Source: Adiantum capillus-veneris
Taxonomy: Eukaryota; Streptophyta; Polypodiopsida; Polypodiales; Pteridaceae
Direction of reading: 5' to 3'
DNA: 64,000 nucleotides
NCBI GenBank assembly: GCA_014529385.2
Contig: CM043971.1
Coordinates: 89,393,340-89,457,339 of the forward strand
The notes under the pieces: generated by a model
Seen by the model: the letters and a program-made list of their open reading frames with translations, nothing else
Database searches by the model: none
What the model was told of the DNA's origin: nothing
Translations under genes and position numbers: made by a program
Part shown: piece by piece, positions 50,590 to 63,292 of the stretch
Position numbering within the stretch: position 1 is the first letter of the stretch
Layout: each line of letters opens with the position of its first letter

Positions 50590-53500
50590 ATGGCGGGCAT
50601 GGCTTCTTGGTTCAAGGAGAAGGGATCTCGGTCAACAGGGCACGAGGACGAATCCTTATCTAGAGTGGAAAAGCCCCCTAGCAAGGAGGAGATTCTGCAG
50701 GCCGTGGGCATGGCCTCTTTGATACACAGAGATCGGGAGGAGTCTTGAAAGCCGCGTGTGAAGGACCCCTAGTGTCGAAGAGGGGGAGAACTTGAGCAGC
50801 GCCAAATCAGTCCAAAGCGGACTCGTTAGGAGCGCGCTGCCACATGAAGAGATTTTCGTCACATGGAGCAGCCTTGGCAAGAAGCTTACAGCACTGCAGA
50901 AGCGTTTTTTGCCCTCACGCAGAGCCGCCATGGCGGTCATGCAGGTTTTTTTCTTTTTTTTTCTTTTTCTTTTTTTTAAGTCAATTGGGCACCCTCCATT
51001 CCTGGTAGCTCGTCCCACGCCATGGGCTTACCCCGGCTTGCCTAGTTGCAATCATGCAAAGCTGCATGACCATGCAACGGCTTCTACAAGGGGGCCAAGG
51101 TTGCAATGCAATGTCCAGCATGAAGGCGAACAGTAGCTAGTTGTGATGACCTGCATAAACATGCAAGGGCAAGCAAGGATATCCGCGAAGGGTTAATGGT
51201 TGCATGGCCGACTGCAGCACGGACTTCGATGACCTCAGCATTATCGGGTAGGTCGACGGGATTTAGATCAAGAATTCAAAGGCAAAATCTCCAAGCACTC
51301 AAGGCAACGATCCGACGTGTTGTACACAACTTCAAGACCATGTGAAGGCACGGCTTTGGTCTCGGCTCTATTTGCGGTGACAACTTCTTGCAGATGTGTC
51401 TAGAAAGTTCCACTAAACATAATCATGCAGCGCATCAGAGGATGCTAACAAGGACATCCGGATTATGATGACATGGTTTCACCGCTCGAAGAGGGCTTGT
51501 CAGCATGGGTAAGCTAGTTGACTTTCACATTTTCAATTCTCAATTCATTGAATTTTGCAGATCTCTTTAAGTTAAGCATACAATGGGCTTTTCAATCATC
51601 GAGCCGCTCAATCATATTCGGCACGTGAATGTTTTTCATGCACGGGATATGCTATGTTAAACAGCTATGAGAACAACCATTGGCCCAATGACCTCTACCA
51701 TTAACGGTCTGCAGTTATGGTAAAATTTTCACCTTTGGGTTGGAATTTTTTTCTTGAACATGGTTACGCGGCAATGTTAGATATTAAGGTTCAGGCAAGG
51801 CCTGTGAAACGTTGGTACAGGCAAGGCCTATGAATGTGATCCAACACGTTTTCTAACGTAATTGGCAATGACTACATGCCACACGACAGTGTGCAACTCA
51901 GGGTTACTTTTCCTTTACCTGTAACGCGTATGACAACGTTGTGATAGATCACAAGAGCAAGGATCCATCTACAAATCTAGAGGATAACAAATCGAACCAA
52001 GCAAGTATGAGGTACATTGCTTGCAAGTATTTTTTTGTTTTTCAATACAGTGTACAATTTGACACGGTCAATTATCTGTGAATGATCGACATGGTCGACT
52101 TTCTTTTGCTATGACATCTGTTTGTTAGCATAAATATCATGTGACTATGAGATCTCAGGAACTCCATAAGTTGTTAAGGGAAGCAAGGCTTCCAATTCGA
52201 CATCTTCCATTGAAACTTTTCCGTCTAGCTTATGCTATGAGCATAAACCTGGGAGGATTTTGTCAGTTTGTCATCGTGTTATTTCATTACATGCAAAGAG
52301 GGTGTATATGATATAAAGGACAACTCTCTCTCACGTAGCAGCTATGGCTAGGAGCCGTCTTTCAGCGAGTTTTTCCATCAAAATTTCAAGACAACTGGTT
52401 ACAACAGGATGACCAAGTTAGACAATTTTAAGTTTTGCTTGTTTTTTCATGTTTTCACATTTATTTTGGAAAATATTGTATGTTTTGACAAGTTTTACGT
52501 GAAGCCAGCAAGGCACTTTTGTCTTGGCTCTCACGTTTGAGGCCATCACTCTCGAGAAGGGCTTAACAATTCTACATGCAAGGCATGCCAGCTAGGTGCG
52601 TTCAATTCTACTTCCTCACATATTATCCTTCCGCTATTACACTAGCAGCTCTGTCAAGGACAACATAAGTGATGGATTGTTTAATATGATTTTTGGTTGT
52701 TGTTAATGCACAACACCACTAAAAGCAACCTAAATCTAGACTTAATTCACCGACAAAGTGCCATATTTAAGTCCTTTCGGTCGTAACAACCACATACACG
52801 GTAGGTGGCTCAGTCTGCAAACTTGTTTGTGTTTTTCTGTTACCTCTCTCGATGAGACTCATAGCAGAAAATTGTTGCATGCTTATAGGATAAGTTGTAC
52901 GTTAGGCATAAGATGCACAAGAGCATGGCAATCAACTATACACGTCATAGTCATTTAAGGAAAGTTCCTCAGCCCAGCATGCTCTTCTTTTCTCTCTTTC
53001 TTATTTCTCTCAAAGAATAATGAAAACTTTTTAAGAATATTTTGATACATGTTTTGCTCGTGAGTCACTCTGCGCCAAGGGGCTCCAACTCTCTGCTAGT
53101 AAGTGACCAAGACGCCACTCCAATTAGTCTTCATCGGTTTCCCGATTGAACAGTAATTTGTTATTGGCATAAGGGCTATGAGCCACACAGGCTAATAGCC
53201 ATTGTCAGACCTAGGGTAAGACCCAATGTTGGTATTTCTTGGGTGATTGTTCTCCAGCTTGAACAGATCTATCCCATGGAGTTTCCATTGATGTTAATGT
53301 CCAAACAAGAGTCTTGCCATTACAGATCTTTTGGGTGTTCTATACGCACTACATGTTTTTAGTGCGATGCTCGAATTGAGTTTCTGATAATACTCACATC
53401 AGCTGATCTCTACCACAGAGTATAGATGGAGCAATCAGTAGAGACAACATGGCTATCCATAAGAGCTAGGCATCTCCCTTGTGTAGATCTCTTACTCTCT

Positions 53501-55405
53501 ATATAGCACTACGAGTGTTTATGGCGGCACAGTTTTGGGGTAAGCCCCAGCGTGTGATTTACTTTGATCTATTCCCATATACTTTCAAGGAAAGAATTCC
53601 GCAATCTACGGTAGCGGAAAAATTTTTGACTTTTCAAGTTGATTCTCATCATTCTGTACAGGGTTGACTATGTTGATTACCGTTATCTGCTAGTTGAGCA
53701 GTTCCTACAAAGGGTCTTACCAAGGGGTTTGACTACGTAGATTCTAACCAACGGGTTTGGATTGCGAAGGCAACACCCAAGGTTTCCAGTGCAGTGTTGC
53801 TTGTTTTTTCATAGGTGGAAAGTGCTCTTGTGTATTTGAATACGGGTAAGTTAACATTCAGTTTAAATCTCCAGGTACGTATCTATTGATTTGGTGTTAT
53901 TCCATTTTTTAGTATGCTTTGCTTGGTTCTTTCAAGTCGTGTAAGTTCACTTGAATGTTTCAGAGCCATGCCAAGGGCATGTCGGAGCAAGTATTTTGGG
54001 CCATAGTGTCCACTATACATTATGCTGCTATGAGCTCACTTGTCGGGTTCTATTTGGCACATGTTGTCACCTAGGATACAACATGGGCTAGGGACTCAAG
54101 GAGTTCGGTTTAGCCAGTGTGGAGCAATGAGTGAGGGTCCCTCTCACTCTTGTTGCGGAGTGTTTTTCAGTTACCTCCACACACAAGTACATCTTGTACT
54201 TGATGGATGTCGCTTTTTTGGCCATCCTTATTGAGACATATTCCACATGTGGAGAATATGAGTCTCTGGGACTGACACCGGTGCCTAATTCCTTATGATG
54301 TGTCGCGAAGACGTCCCTACGTGCTGGTCGCATCCGTTCATTAGACCATTTGGAGCACACCGTACCTGGAACAATTTTAGTGGCCAAAAATTGTCGGGTA
54401 CTCAGTACAGCCTTGTCCCGATTACAAGTGCTACGAAACCACCTTAACGGAGGGTCGTTTCTACGTATAGCCAAGTATGCTATGTTTATGAGAATGTCTC
54501 ATGGTTGGTACCTAGGTGTGACTGGGTTGTCACATTTTGTTATGGTCCAATTTTTTGTTGACAGGCTTTCCCGTATGTACCGTGGAAAGTCTCGTCATGG
54601 AATTGTGGTTTGGATAAGTTTGTGTTAAATACATGCACACTGGGTGTTATGGGCCCTAGTGCTTAACATTGATTTATTTGGAGCAGCATGCAAATTCATG
54701 GACTTTATTCTTTCTGCACCTTTTTGCATTGCAAGTGCAATCTCTACTGCAGATTTATTATGAGTTTACACCCTGCCATACAAGGTGCTAGCTCAGGATG
54801 GGTGTCTGTGGTTGGATGTTCTAAACTCTATGAGCTTACTCCAATCCAACTCGCTTTCAACCTAGTTGGTTGTCTCCACTCCATATCAACTATATGACTG
54901 GACATTCAATGGTTGAGTCCTAGTTTATCATCAGTCGTGGAAGACTGTCTATAAGTGGTTGGGGGACAGTACCTCACTCTTACTGCTGCTATTTATCGAG
55001 CGTTGGATGGGCAGCTTACAAGTATTTTTTGCTAAAGCTAAGAGCATACGTTAGCACAACGCATTTCTGAATGGGTGATTCTCTCCCTATTCTAGAATTT
55101 GCTTACGTAAGGTTTTCAACATTGAACACCTGTTGTGGTGGGGTTGGATACCGTTTCAATAGTTTCATACATCAAGGACTTAGTAGGTGTGCTAAAAAAG
55201 TATGTTGGCAGTTAACCTTTATTAGGGGTGAACATGTACTTTTGTGTATTTCACAATGTTCAGAAGTCTGTCACAGCTTCATGGAAAGTTGTGCCAAGGT
55301 TTTCTTACATTATTCCAGTACCTTCAGAAGATCTGAAAACTAGTTATGCCTTTGGACAACTCTTAAGTTGTGGTTACTCCTTTACAGTACTCAAGTGAAT
55401 TATAA
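50590..55405. other. Interior of the nested element, no recognised gene
   Basis: Only short frames without motifs. The frames over the CT/C tract are repeat artefacts. A T-rich run lies at about 50946-50977. Confidence 0.5.
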
Positions 55406-55614
55406 ATGGAGTTACCATTTAGACCCAAGTGCTTGCAAAAGGACAACAATGTTGAAAATCAAGATGTTGTTCTTTGTTTCATTGAACCGCCTCACTTGAT
55501 CAAGTATCAGTTGGCTCGCGTATGGGATGCCAACACAAAAAACATCAATGTTCTTACGAAGATACTACCACTTGTGTTTTCGAGGACGAAAACGTTTCTC
55601 CAAGGGGGGAGTAA
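55406..55614 (+). pseudogene. Chromovirus pol 3' tail retained in the nested element
   Basis: The plus-strand frame reads FIEPPHLIKYQLARVWD, then NINVLTKILPLVF and, after a shift, EDENVSPRGE. This matches FIEPPASPHEPERVLDY and WENISVLKKKFPSFVSEDEN of the chromovirus it sits in. The polypurine tract AAGGGGGGAG (55603-55612) follows directly. Confidence 0.75.
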
Positions 55615-55757
55615 TGTCAGGACAAGGGTCCTAAGCCTAGGGGGTCATGGACCTCAGCCAAGGGCTCGGACTGGACCAGTGTGGACTGGGGATCCATATG
55701 ATGGCTAGGGCTAGGAGTTGGTCTATACCTAGGGTGGTAGGATGGTGGATCCGGCCA
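55615..55757 (+). repeat. 3' LTR of the nested element
   Basis: Partner of 50274-50415, with a few substitutions (for example GGGTCATGGACC versus GGGTCAGGGACC). Confidence 0.7.
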
Positions 55758-57245
55758 TGATACCTGGCCAGTAAAACTGTCCTCGTACGAGAGCATAAGT
55801 TTTTCTAATACTCGGGTGCCCTGCACTTGGACTATCATGACATTCATAAAGAATTTGGCGCTGAATGTCTGTGTCCGTCGGTACAGAATCTCTCCCCTTA
55901 TGGAGTAGGTACCCGTTGTCGATGGTGAAATGCTTCCATCGCTATAGTTCATCACTCGAGGAGAACTAGGTGTGGAGGTTAAGGTTACACTACCATCAGT
56001 GGAGTGAGAAGGATCCCTCATTTGAACATGGCTCCATACTTTGGAATATGCTTCATCATGCTCATATTTGCCTTTGAGAGAATCCAAAAATTCACTACGA
56101 AGTTCTGTGAACAAGAGAGAATTGATCTCCGGCATACGACTTAGAGCGTCAGCCACCACATTGTATCGACCTTTACGATACCTGAGCTTGGCATCATTTT
56201 CTGAAGAATCTTGGCCCACCTGGCTTTTCGACCCTTCAAATCCGTTTGTTGTGTAAACCATTTGATGCTTTCATGGTCAAACACAATCTCAAATTGAGCA
56301 CCATACAGATAATGCCGCTATTTTTTTAAGGCAGACACTATTGCATAGAGTTCGCACTAATAAGCAGAGTAGTTTTGCTGAGCTACATCAAGCTTCTTGC
56401 TTTCAAATGCAATTGGTCGTCCGTCTTGTAACAAGACTGCTCCAATAGCATGGTCACTGACATCCGTTTCCAAAATGAATGGTTTCAAAGGATCTACAAT
56501 AGCTAGTATGGGAGCTGTAGCTCATCCTTGAGTGTATGGAAACTGTGCTGTTGTGCGGGTCCCCACTGAAAATCTTTGCCTTTACCTTTCAGTTGATCGT
56601 CATGGGAACAACAATATTAGCATAGTTTTTAACGAACCTAACGTGTAAATCCTAAAAAAATATGTAACTCTTCCAGATTTTTAGGAGAAGGCCATTGCCG
56701 GATTATATCCACTTTGGATTGATCTATATATAGCCCAGTAGCTGAAATAACATGCCCTAGATAGTAAATTTCTTCTTTCAAAAAATCACACTTAGATTCC
56801 TTGGCATATAATTTGTTTGTTCGTAACAACTCGAACATCTGTCTCAGATGTTGTAAGTGTTCTTCTTCAGAAGCACTGTAGACTAGAATGTCATCGAGGA
56901 AAACGATGACAAACTGGCCCACGTACGGCTTCAAGACACTATCCATAAGTGTCATGAATGTTGCGGGCGCATTGGTTAACCCAAAGGGCATCACCAAGAA
57001 CTCGTAGTGTCCAAACCTTGTTCGGAATGCAATTTTGGGTATATCAGCAAGTCGAATACGGACTTGGTAATAACATGACAGCAAGTCTATTTTCATAAAA
57101 ATGCGAGCATGAGTGAGTTTGTCGACAACTCATCCACTCATGGCAATGGATACTTGTTCTTAACCATAACCGCATTTAAGCCACGGTAGTCTACATACAT
57201 GCGCATACTGCCGTCTTTTTTTTTCACTAATAGGATAGGAGAAAC
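55758..57245 (-). pseudogene. pol: Chromovirus RT, RNase H and integrase start
   Basis: The RT entry [21 protein letters not shown] lies at about 57235-57190 (read in parts), then a frame change. 57096-56638 has MKIDLLSCYYQVRI, PFGLTNAPATFMTLMDSVL and FLDDILVYSAS (FLDD site). RNase H at about 56620-56280 has DGRPIAFESKKLD and a YLYGAQFEIVFDHESIKW block. 56200-56100 has NVVADALSRMPE. The segment ends at QFYWPGI of the zinc-binding region, where the nested element is inserted. Several frame changes and stops are present. Confidence 0.85.
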
Positions 57246-57598
57246 CCATGGTGAAGAACTGGGTTGTATAAACCCTCTGCTAAGGTAGTCAGCAAGCTGA
57301 CATTCCACCTAAGCAACTTCAGAATAACTCATACGGTAGGGTGGTTTACTGACATGTTTACAGCCTGCAAAACCACATCGATGCTATGTTGCACTCGTGT
57401 TGACGATAATCCTAGTGGCAAATCATTAAGAAAAACATTTTGAAATTCCTGTAATAATTTCTATAACTCACTAGCAACGTTTTCTTGTTTGGAAGTAGCC
57501 ATTGGTGGAAGAGATGAGAGAGAAGCATGCGGCGTTGAGGAATGTTCAACAGATTCAATGTTATAGAGAAAATGAGACAGTGAGTATCACAAGAAAAC

Positions 57599-57823
57599 TT
57601 AATCTATTTCATTATCAGAAACGAGCTGCATAAGCTCAACTATACAAATCAATGGTGAAAAAGGTACATCCTTCTCTCCTAACAACAACACATATGCGCC
57701 ATGGGATTCAATCATCAAGCTGTTGTGCTCATAGCTACGCTTCAGTGATGGTCCTAGGCTATGCAACCACTCCCTACCAAGGACCACGTATGCCCTTTCC
57801 ATGTTCATAACCTCAAAATCCAA
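57599..57823 (-). pseudogene. Chromovirus protease C-terminal remnant
   Basis: YVVLGREWLHSLGPSLKRSY is the conserved D/Y-x-(I/V)-LG-x-(D/E)-WL region at the end of Ty3 proteases. The catalytic D-S/T-G part is absent; sequence beyond 57830 is unrelated. Confidence 0.75.
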
Positions 57824-57830
57824 GCATGTG

Positions 57831-58277
57831 GGGCGCTGTGAGTGCTAGGCTGGGCGCCCTTGGCAATGGCTTTGGTTGGGGAAGGTGGTGCATGGTAGCG
57901 CACTGGCAGTAGCCAACGGGCGGTGGTTCAGTGTGGCTCTTTGAGCGTACGATGATGTGGCAGTTGGATGCACCCAATTGGGGTTGTTTCATGCGCCCGT
58001 TAGGGCCCCCCTTTTGAAAGAGTAAAGTCACCCCTCCCTCCCCCCCCCCACTAGCGACCTCGCTAGTGCTCGGGGTGAGGGTGGGTTCATGTGGCAGAGA
58101 GAGAAAGTTCAAAGGCCGGGCAAAGCTAGAGGAAGGAGAGTCGGGCCGGCAATGGCAACTCAAGCCGGGTGAACAAATAAAAGGACTCAAGCCGGGACGT
58201 GCAAAAGCTAAAGGCAAGGGATAAGGCCAGGCGAAGTAAAGAGGCAGGGCCGATAAAAGGAGAGGAGGCATGTGCAG

Positions 58278-58324
<47 letters not shown>

Positions 58325-58980
58325 GAAGCTTAACTGATGTGGCGACCATGCAAGGAAATACCAAATTTGATGTACCAAGTGTATGTAAGAGGCATAGAAA
58401 TTTCTAAAAAAGGAACCAAGGAGATGCACGGGCAAGAGGAGGCTAATTTTTCTTTTTTTGGATTGGCACCTCATATAAGAGGGGTATTTTCGACTTGACA
58501 AGGGTTGGTTTTTTGGGGTTGCCTTTTTTTGGGAAGGTCAATTTTTTAGAGGCCCTTTGGGGAACCCACTGGAGCGGTGGGGAGTTCTTTTGCTTGAGAG
58601 CAGTTGGAGAAGAGAAGGGAAAGGCGAGAAGAGCGTCAAGAGCACAAGTAAACTGGATGGTGGGACAGCTTGGGGAAGAATTCTGAGGTGAGGATTACAA
58701 TTCGAAAGGCATACCAAAGCGGTCGTATGCAGCGGGATTGTAAAAGAGGAGTCAGAAATCTTACGATGTATCTGCTATCAGTTGTCAGCGTCTCTTGAGT
58801 CTTGAAGCTTTGTTTCTTCATCGTATCAATTAATATTGTTCTTATTTGCAGTCTTTTCTCTCAAACTCTCTTGAATCATCAGTATTATGTGTATTAAACT
58901 ATTAATTAAGTCTATCTGCACTCAGTTATCCTAGTTTGAGCGCCTGCTAAGCTCTTGTCTACAGTTAGAGGCCCGGTGCT
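57831..58980. other. GC-rich unassigned stretch with (GA)n
   Basis: A G/C-rich part (57831-58260) and a pure GA tract (about 58285-58321) are followed by unremarkable DNA. The minus-strand 183-codon frame (57813-58364) crosses the GA tract and is probably chance. A short C-rich run lies at about 58041-58050. It may be LTR sequence of a neighbour, but no partner is seen. Confidence 0.4.
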
Positions 58981-58984
58981 TTCC

Positions 58985-61412
58985 CGATTGACCCTGGAGA
59001 ACCGCACATTCCAACAGCGTTTCGTACAACGTTCGGCCTTTATGAATATCTAGTCATGCCTTTTGGCTTGACTAATGCACCAACCATGTTCAATCGATTA
59101 ATGGAGAAATTTTTTAGACCCTACCACAAATTCATTGAAGTGTTCTTTGATGATATTATCATCTACTCCAAGTCCTTGGAGGAACACAAGCAACATCTTC
59201 AAGTGATTTTTCAAGCATTGAGGGAGAACAAGTTTTTTCTCAATCAAAAGAAAAGCGAATTTTTCCTTCAAGAGATTCAATACTTAGGTCATATTATCTC
59301 TCAAGATGGTATCCTTATGGATCCATCAAAGTTGGAGGTAATAAAAGCATGGTCTAATCCAAGGAATCTACATAAGCTAAGAAGCTTTATTAGTATGTGT
59401 GCATACTATAGACGCTTCATAGCAAAATTCTCTCAAATAGTAGGACCATTACATGACTTAACAAAGAAGATCGTTAAGTATTCATGGACTCCTAAGGAGC
59501 AAAATGCTTTTGACAAGCTCAAAGAGAAGCTTACCTCCCAACGAGTCCTTATGCTTTTGGATCTCTCAAAGCCATTTGAGGTCCAATGTGATGCTTGTGG
59601 TGATTGCCTTGGAGCAGTCTTGCTTCAAGAAGGGCATGCCATAGCATATGAGAGCCGAAGGCTCAATATGGATGAACGGGCCTTGGGCATTTATGAAAAA
59701 GAGCTTTTAGTTGTCCTACATGCCCTAGACACATCGAAGCACTATCTATTGGGGACTCCATTTATTTTGCGAACTGACCATCAAAGTCTCGAGTACTTCA
59801 TGACACAAACACAGCTTTCCGACAAACAAATGAGGTGGGCAAATTCTTTTTCGCAATTTAATTTTCATATTGCTCACATTGCGGGTAAGCACAATCAAGT
59901 GGCCGATGCACTTTCACAAAGACCAAAAGTTAATGCGGTGTCTATAGCAACTCACAATGATCTATCTTCTATGATAGACAAGTATGCTATTGACCCTAAC
60001 TTTAAAGACATATTGTCAGCCCTTGCTTTGGGGAAGAAAGAGGAACCATTTATCTTTCAAGATGGTTATCTTCTTCATGGCAATAGGCTATGTGTCACCC
60101 ACTCCCTTTGTGAGACAGTCATGTATGAATACCATGCTCCTACCTATGTGGGGCATAGAGACATTCAACCTACTCTTTGAGGAGTAGAGGCATACTTTTA
60201 TTGGCCTACCATGAAAGTGGACACAAAGAGTATGTTTCTAAATGCGTGGTATGCCAAAAGACAAGTATGATAGAGGGAAGCAACCTAGAATACTCCAGCC
60301 ATTGCCAATCTCTAATTCACCATGGGAGAGTATATCCATGGATTTTATCTTTGGATTACCCAAGTCTATCCATGGGAATATGGGAATATGGACAATAGTG
60401 GACAGGTTTAGCAAGCAAGCACACTTTATTCGTGTCAAAAAGACTATTAAGGCACACCAAATGGCAACTCTCTTCTTATCCCAGATTTTCAAACTCAATG
60501 GATTGCCAACATCCATCGTGTCGGATAGAGATCCTAGAATGACCAGTAATTTTTGGAAAGCTCTCTTTGAAAATCTAGGTACAAAATTGAATTGCTTTTC
60601 GGCCTATCACCCACAAACGGATATGGCCAAAGTGAGACAGTCAATCTTACGATTCTTGATCTACTAAAGACCTATGTTACAGAAGTAGATCAACCCTCAC
60701 AATGGGAAAAGTACTTACCTCTTATAGAGTATGCGTACAATAATACTATCCATACTTCTACGAGAAAAGCATCTTTTGAAATCATAGAGAGAAGACCTAA
60801 AAGTCCCTTGCTACTTAAAGTACATTTGTTGTCGATGAGTATAGCCGTGACCTACAAGAATCTTTTCAAAAGATTAAGGAGGCTATATCCATCTCTCAAC
60901 AAAGGCAGAAAGTTGATGTTGATAAGCACAGAACGGCCTTAACGTTCAAAGAAAATGATTGGGTCTTACTTAAGTTTTCCAAGGCTCAATTGAGAAAAAC
61001 GACGGACAAAAATCCTACGGGCCATCAAAAGTATTATGCTAAACTAGCAAAAAGATACTATGGTCCTTTTCAAATTTTGAAGCCAATCAATGAGGTGGCT
61101 TATCAACTCAAGTTCCCCAACCATTGGCTCATACACAATGCTTTTTATGTGAGCTTACTTAAGCCCTACAAAGGAGAGCCACCGCATGATCCAATTATTG
61201 AAGACCCTCCCAAAATCAAAGACCAAGAAGAGGTGCTACAACCCGAAGCTATCCTTCGGCATGAAGATAAAGTACTACGACATTGTAAGATTATCCAACG
61301 GTATCTTATTAAGTTCAAAAATGATATTTTTGAAGATGCTAGATGGATGCAAGGAATCCAGCTTAAGAATAGTATGAACCTTGTCAATGCTTACAATGCT
61401 AAATTAGAATAA
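58985..61412 (+). pseudogene. pol: Second chromovirus pol: RT, RNase H, integrase, chromodomain
   Basis: Enters mid-RT at GEPHIPTAFRTTFGLYEY; the earlier RT and protease are missing. RT has PFGLTNAPTMFNRLMEKF and FFDDIIIYSKS (FFDD site). RNase H has FEVQCDACGDCLGAVL, IYEKELLVVLHAL, LRTDHQSLEYF and QVADALSQRP. Integrase: GHRDIQPTL, CVVCQKTS in another frame, SMDFIFGLP, IVSDRDPRMTSNFW and AYHPQTD, with a frame change near 60620 at the expected Glu region (GYGQSETVN). The C-terminus has RYYGPFQILKPINEVAYQL and a chromodomain-like YLIKFKNDIFEDARWM. Stops at 60178 and 60939 plus several shifts make it inactive. It is the best-preserved relative of the remnant at 15.9-17.8 kb. Confidence 0.9.
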
Positions 61413-61764
61413 GCACATGTTTCTTTTAAATGATCAATGTTTTTGTCTTATAAGACTAATTCTCTTTTTATTGTACACAAATTTAAGTAGTATGCATACT
61501 TAGAATCATGTTTGTGATGACGACGTCTCTCAAACACCAAATAAAATTTGTCACTCTATTTGGGAGAATGAAATGGATTAAAGAGCAGACATGCTTGCGA
61601 CAGCTATGTCTCCCAAGCACCAAATGGATTAGTCATCCATATTGGAATGATGCCGTAGGGTAAAAAGGAATCCTCTACCCGCTAATAAAAATTGACTAAT
61701 GACTAAGACTTTATCTCTTCTACCTCATAGTCAAGGACGACTATGATTTCAAGAGAGAGGTAAT

Positions 61765-62880
61765 GTCATAAAATCTAATATCTAACCAACCCAAATGATT
61801 TCTCACATTAAACAAATCATTTAATGTGGTATAATAAACGGGAACAAGGGTTAGAATATAGACATGTGCTTACGGATCTATCTCAACACAAGGTCAATGG
61901 TAGAGGGGTCCAAATGAGAGATGGTATGTCAAAGAGCAAGGCTAGCTAATGGAGCTTAAAAGACCTTAGGGTTAGCTTCATTAAAGACCTCCAATGGTTA
62001 GTGTTAAAAGTCCTTTGACTTTAGGCAAGCTAGTACTGAGCTTGAGGTGGGAACTCAACCTAAGCTTGAGGTGATTGTCGTGCTTGCTGCTAAAGTGCTT
62101 GAGGTGCTTGATGACTAAGGTGCTTGAGGTGCTTGTCATGCTTGATGAGGAAGGTGCTTGAGGTGCTTGTTATTCTTGGGGGTAAGGTGCTTGAGTAAAA
62201 AAGAGACCCTACAAAGGAAGGGGAAATCCCCAAAGTTAGGGGAATCTTTGACTTAACCTCCCACTCACCCAAAGGGCACCCCCTTTTCTCAAGGGACACA
62301 TGGACACATGTCACACTCTCCCTATGCTTAGCCACATGGTGTGCTTGAATCCTATTGGCTGGGCTAAAGAGGGGTCCAAAGAGCTTCTAGTTACATTCAA
62401 CAAATATCTAGATATTTTCAGGCTCTCTCTCTCAAAGGGGTAAGGAGGACACTTGTCCAAAGACTACCCATGTGCTTGAAATGCATGGGGCATGTGATTG
62501 TATAGGGGGAGAGGGGTCCAATGAGCTTCAGGCTTGAGCAAAAAGGGGGGCTCGCCCAAAGCAAGCAAGGGGTATGCTTGGGGGGTATATACCTCTCACA
62601 TACTCTTTTTTTTTTTTGAAGTATTCTCACTTGGTGAAAGTAGATGAACTCCATCTCCTTCTCCAATCTTGTTGAGAGGTGATAGCCTACACCAACACTC
62701 TTGGCTATGGAATGAAAATCCAACCAAGAGCCATGCTTCAATGCTTAAGCTTGCCATCTTCTCCATCTTCATTACTATGCTATTATGTATGCTAGCAAGA
62801 AGAGTGATTATAAGTGAGGAACTATTTCTTTCTCCTATGGAATGTTTCTTCTTCCTCTTCCCTACTTTCATTCCCCGCTA
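61765..62880 (+). repeat. Probable 3' LTR region of the second chromovirus
   Basis: After the pol end and 350 bp of 3' untranslated DNA, AAGAGAGAGGTAA precedes TGTCATAAAATC, a polypurine-like tract then a TG start. The length is unknown because no partner LTR exists in the window. Confidence 0.4.
62040..62200. repeat. Minisatellite of GGTGCTTGAGGTGCTTG-type units
   Basis: Units built from GTGCTTGAG recur at 20-35-bp intervals, with linkers such as ATGACTAA, TCATGCTTGATGAGGAA and TTATTCTTGGGGGTAA. Confidence 0.8.
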
Positions 62881-63292
62881 GCTCTCTCCACCTTCGAAGG
62901 TGTTTGAGGTCTTGGGAATGAGGATTGGGATAGTTAATGCTTTCTACAAAGTTTATGTTATGCTCGTGATGCATGAAGCTTTCCATCTTCATTGCATCAC
63001 CTAGGTCACAAGGAACACAAATATTGTATTGTACCATGTCTCTCTTGATGGGAGAAACTATAATACAAATGCCTATTGAAGGGGGGATAGGCTCCGCATA
63101 AATCCGGTCCTCAACTATTGTCATGTTCTCTAAACTCTCTCTCTTGCAAAAAATTTGCCAAGTCAACTAAGTACCATGTTTATGTTTCTACCATCAATTA
63201 AGTTTACCCGCTATGCTCACCAAGTAATCTCACAAAAGTGCTTTATCTAATTTTCTAATTTTGCTACTCTCAAAGTTCATAGGCCATTTCCA
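62881..63292. other. Unassigned spacer
   Basis: Short minus-strand frame 62822-63166 without a recognised motif; no repeat was noticed. Confidence 0.3.

Larger units (their letters stand above)
50274..55757 (+). mobile_element. Nested non-autonomous LTR element, about 5.5 kb
   Basis: Two direct repeats (50274-about 50415, 55615-about 55757) share TGTCAGGACAAGGGTCCTAA and GTGGATCCGGC. A PBS (TGGTATCAGAGC) lies at 50439-50450 and a polypurine tract before the right repeat. The insertion splits the chromovirus integrase at CQKCQ. No gag, RT or integrase is seen inside; only a decayed chromovirus 3' end (FIEPPHLIKYQLARVWD, then NINVLTKILPLVF) remains at 55470-55590. It therefore looks like a derivative of a related chromovirus mobilised in trans. 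No clear TSD; about 10-14 host codons seem lost at the site. Confidence 0.75.
48955..57830 (-). mobile_element. Ty3 chromovirus, interrupted by a nested element
   Basis: Minus-strand order: protease end (57823-57599), RT and RNase H (about 57240-56280), linker to integrase start (56261-55758), then after the 5.5-kb insertion the integrase core and chromodomain (50273-49119), polypurine tract and probable 3' LTR (about 49109-48955). Its 5' part (LTR, gag, most of protease) is missing beyond about 57830. Stops and frame changes make it inactive. Confidence 0.85.
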
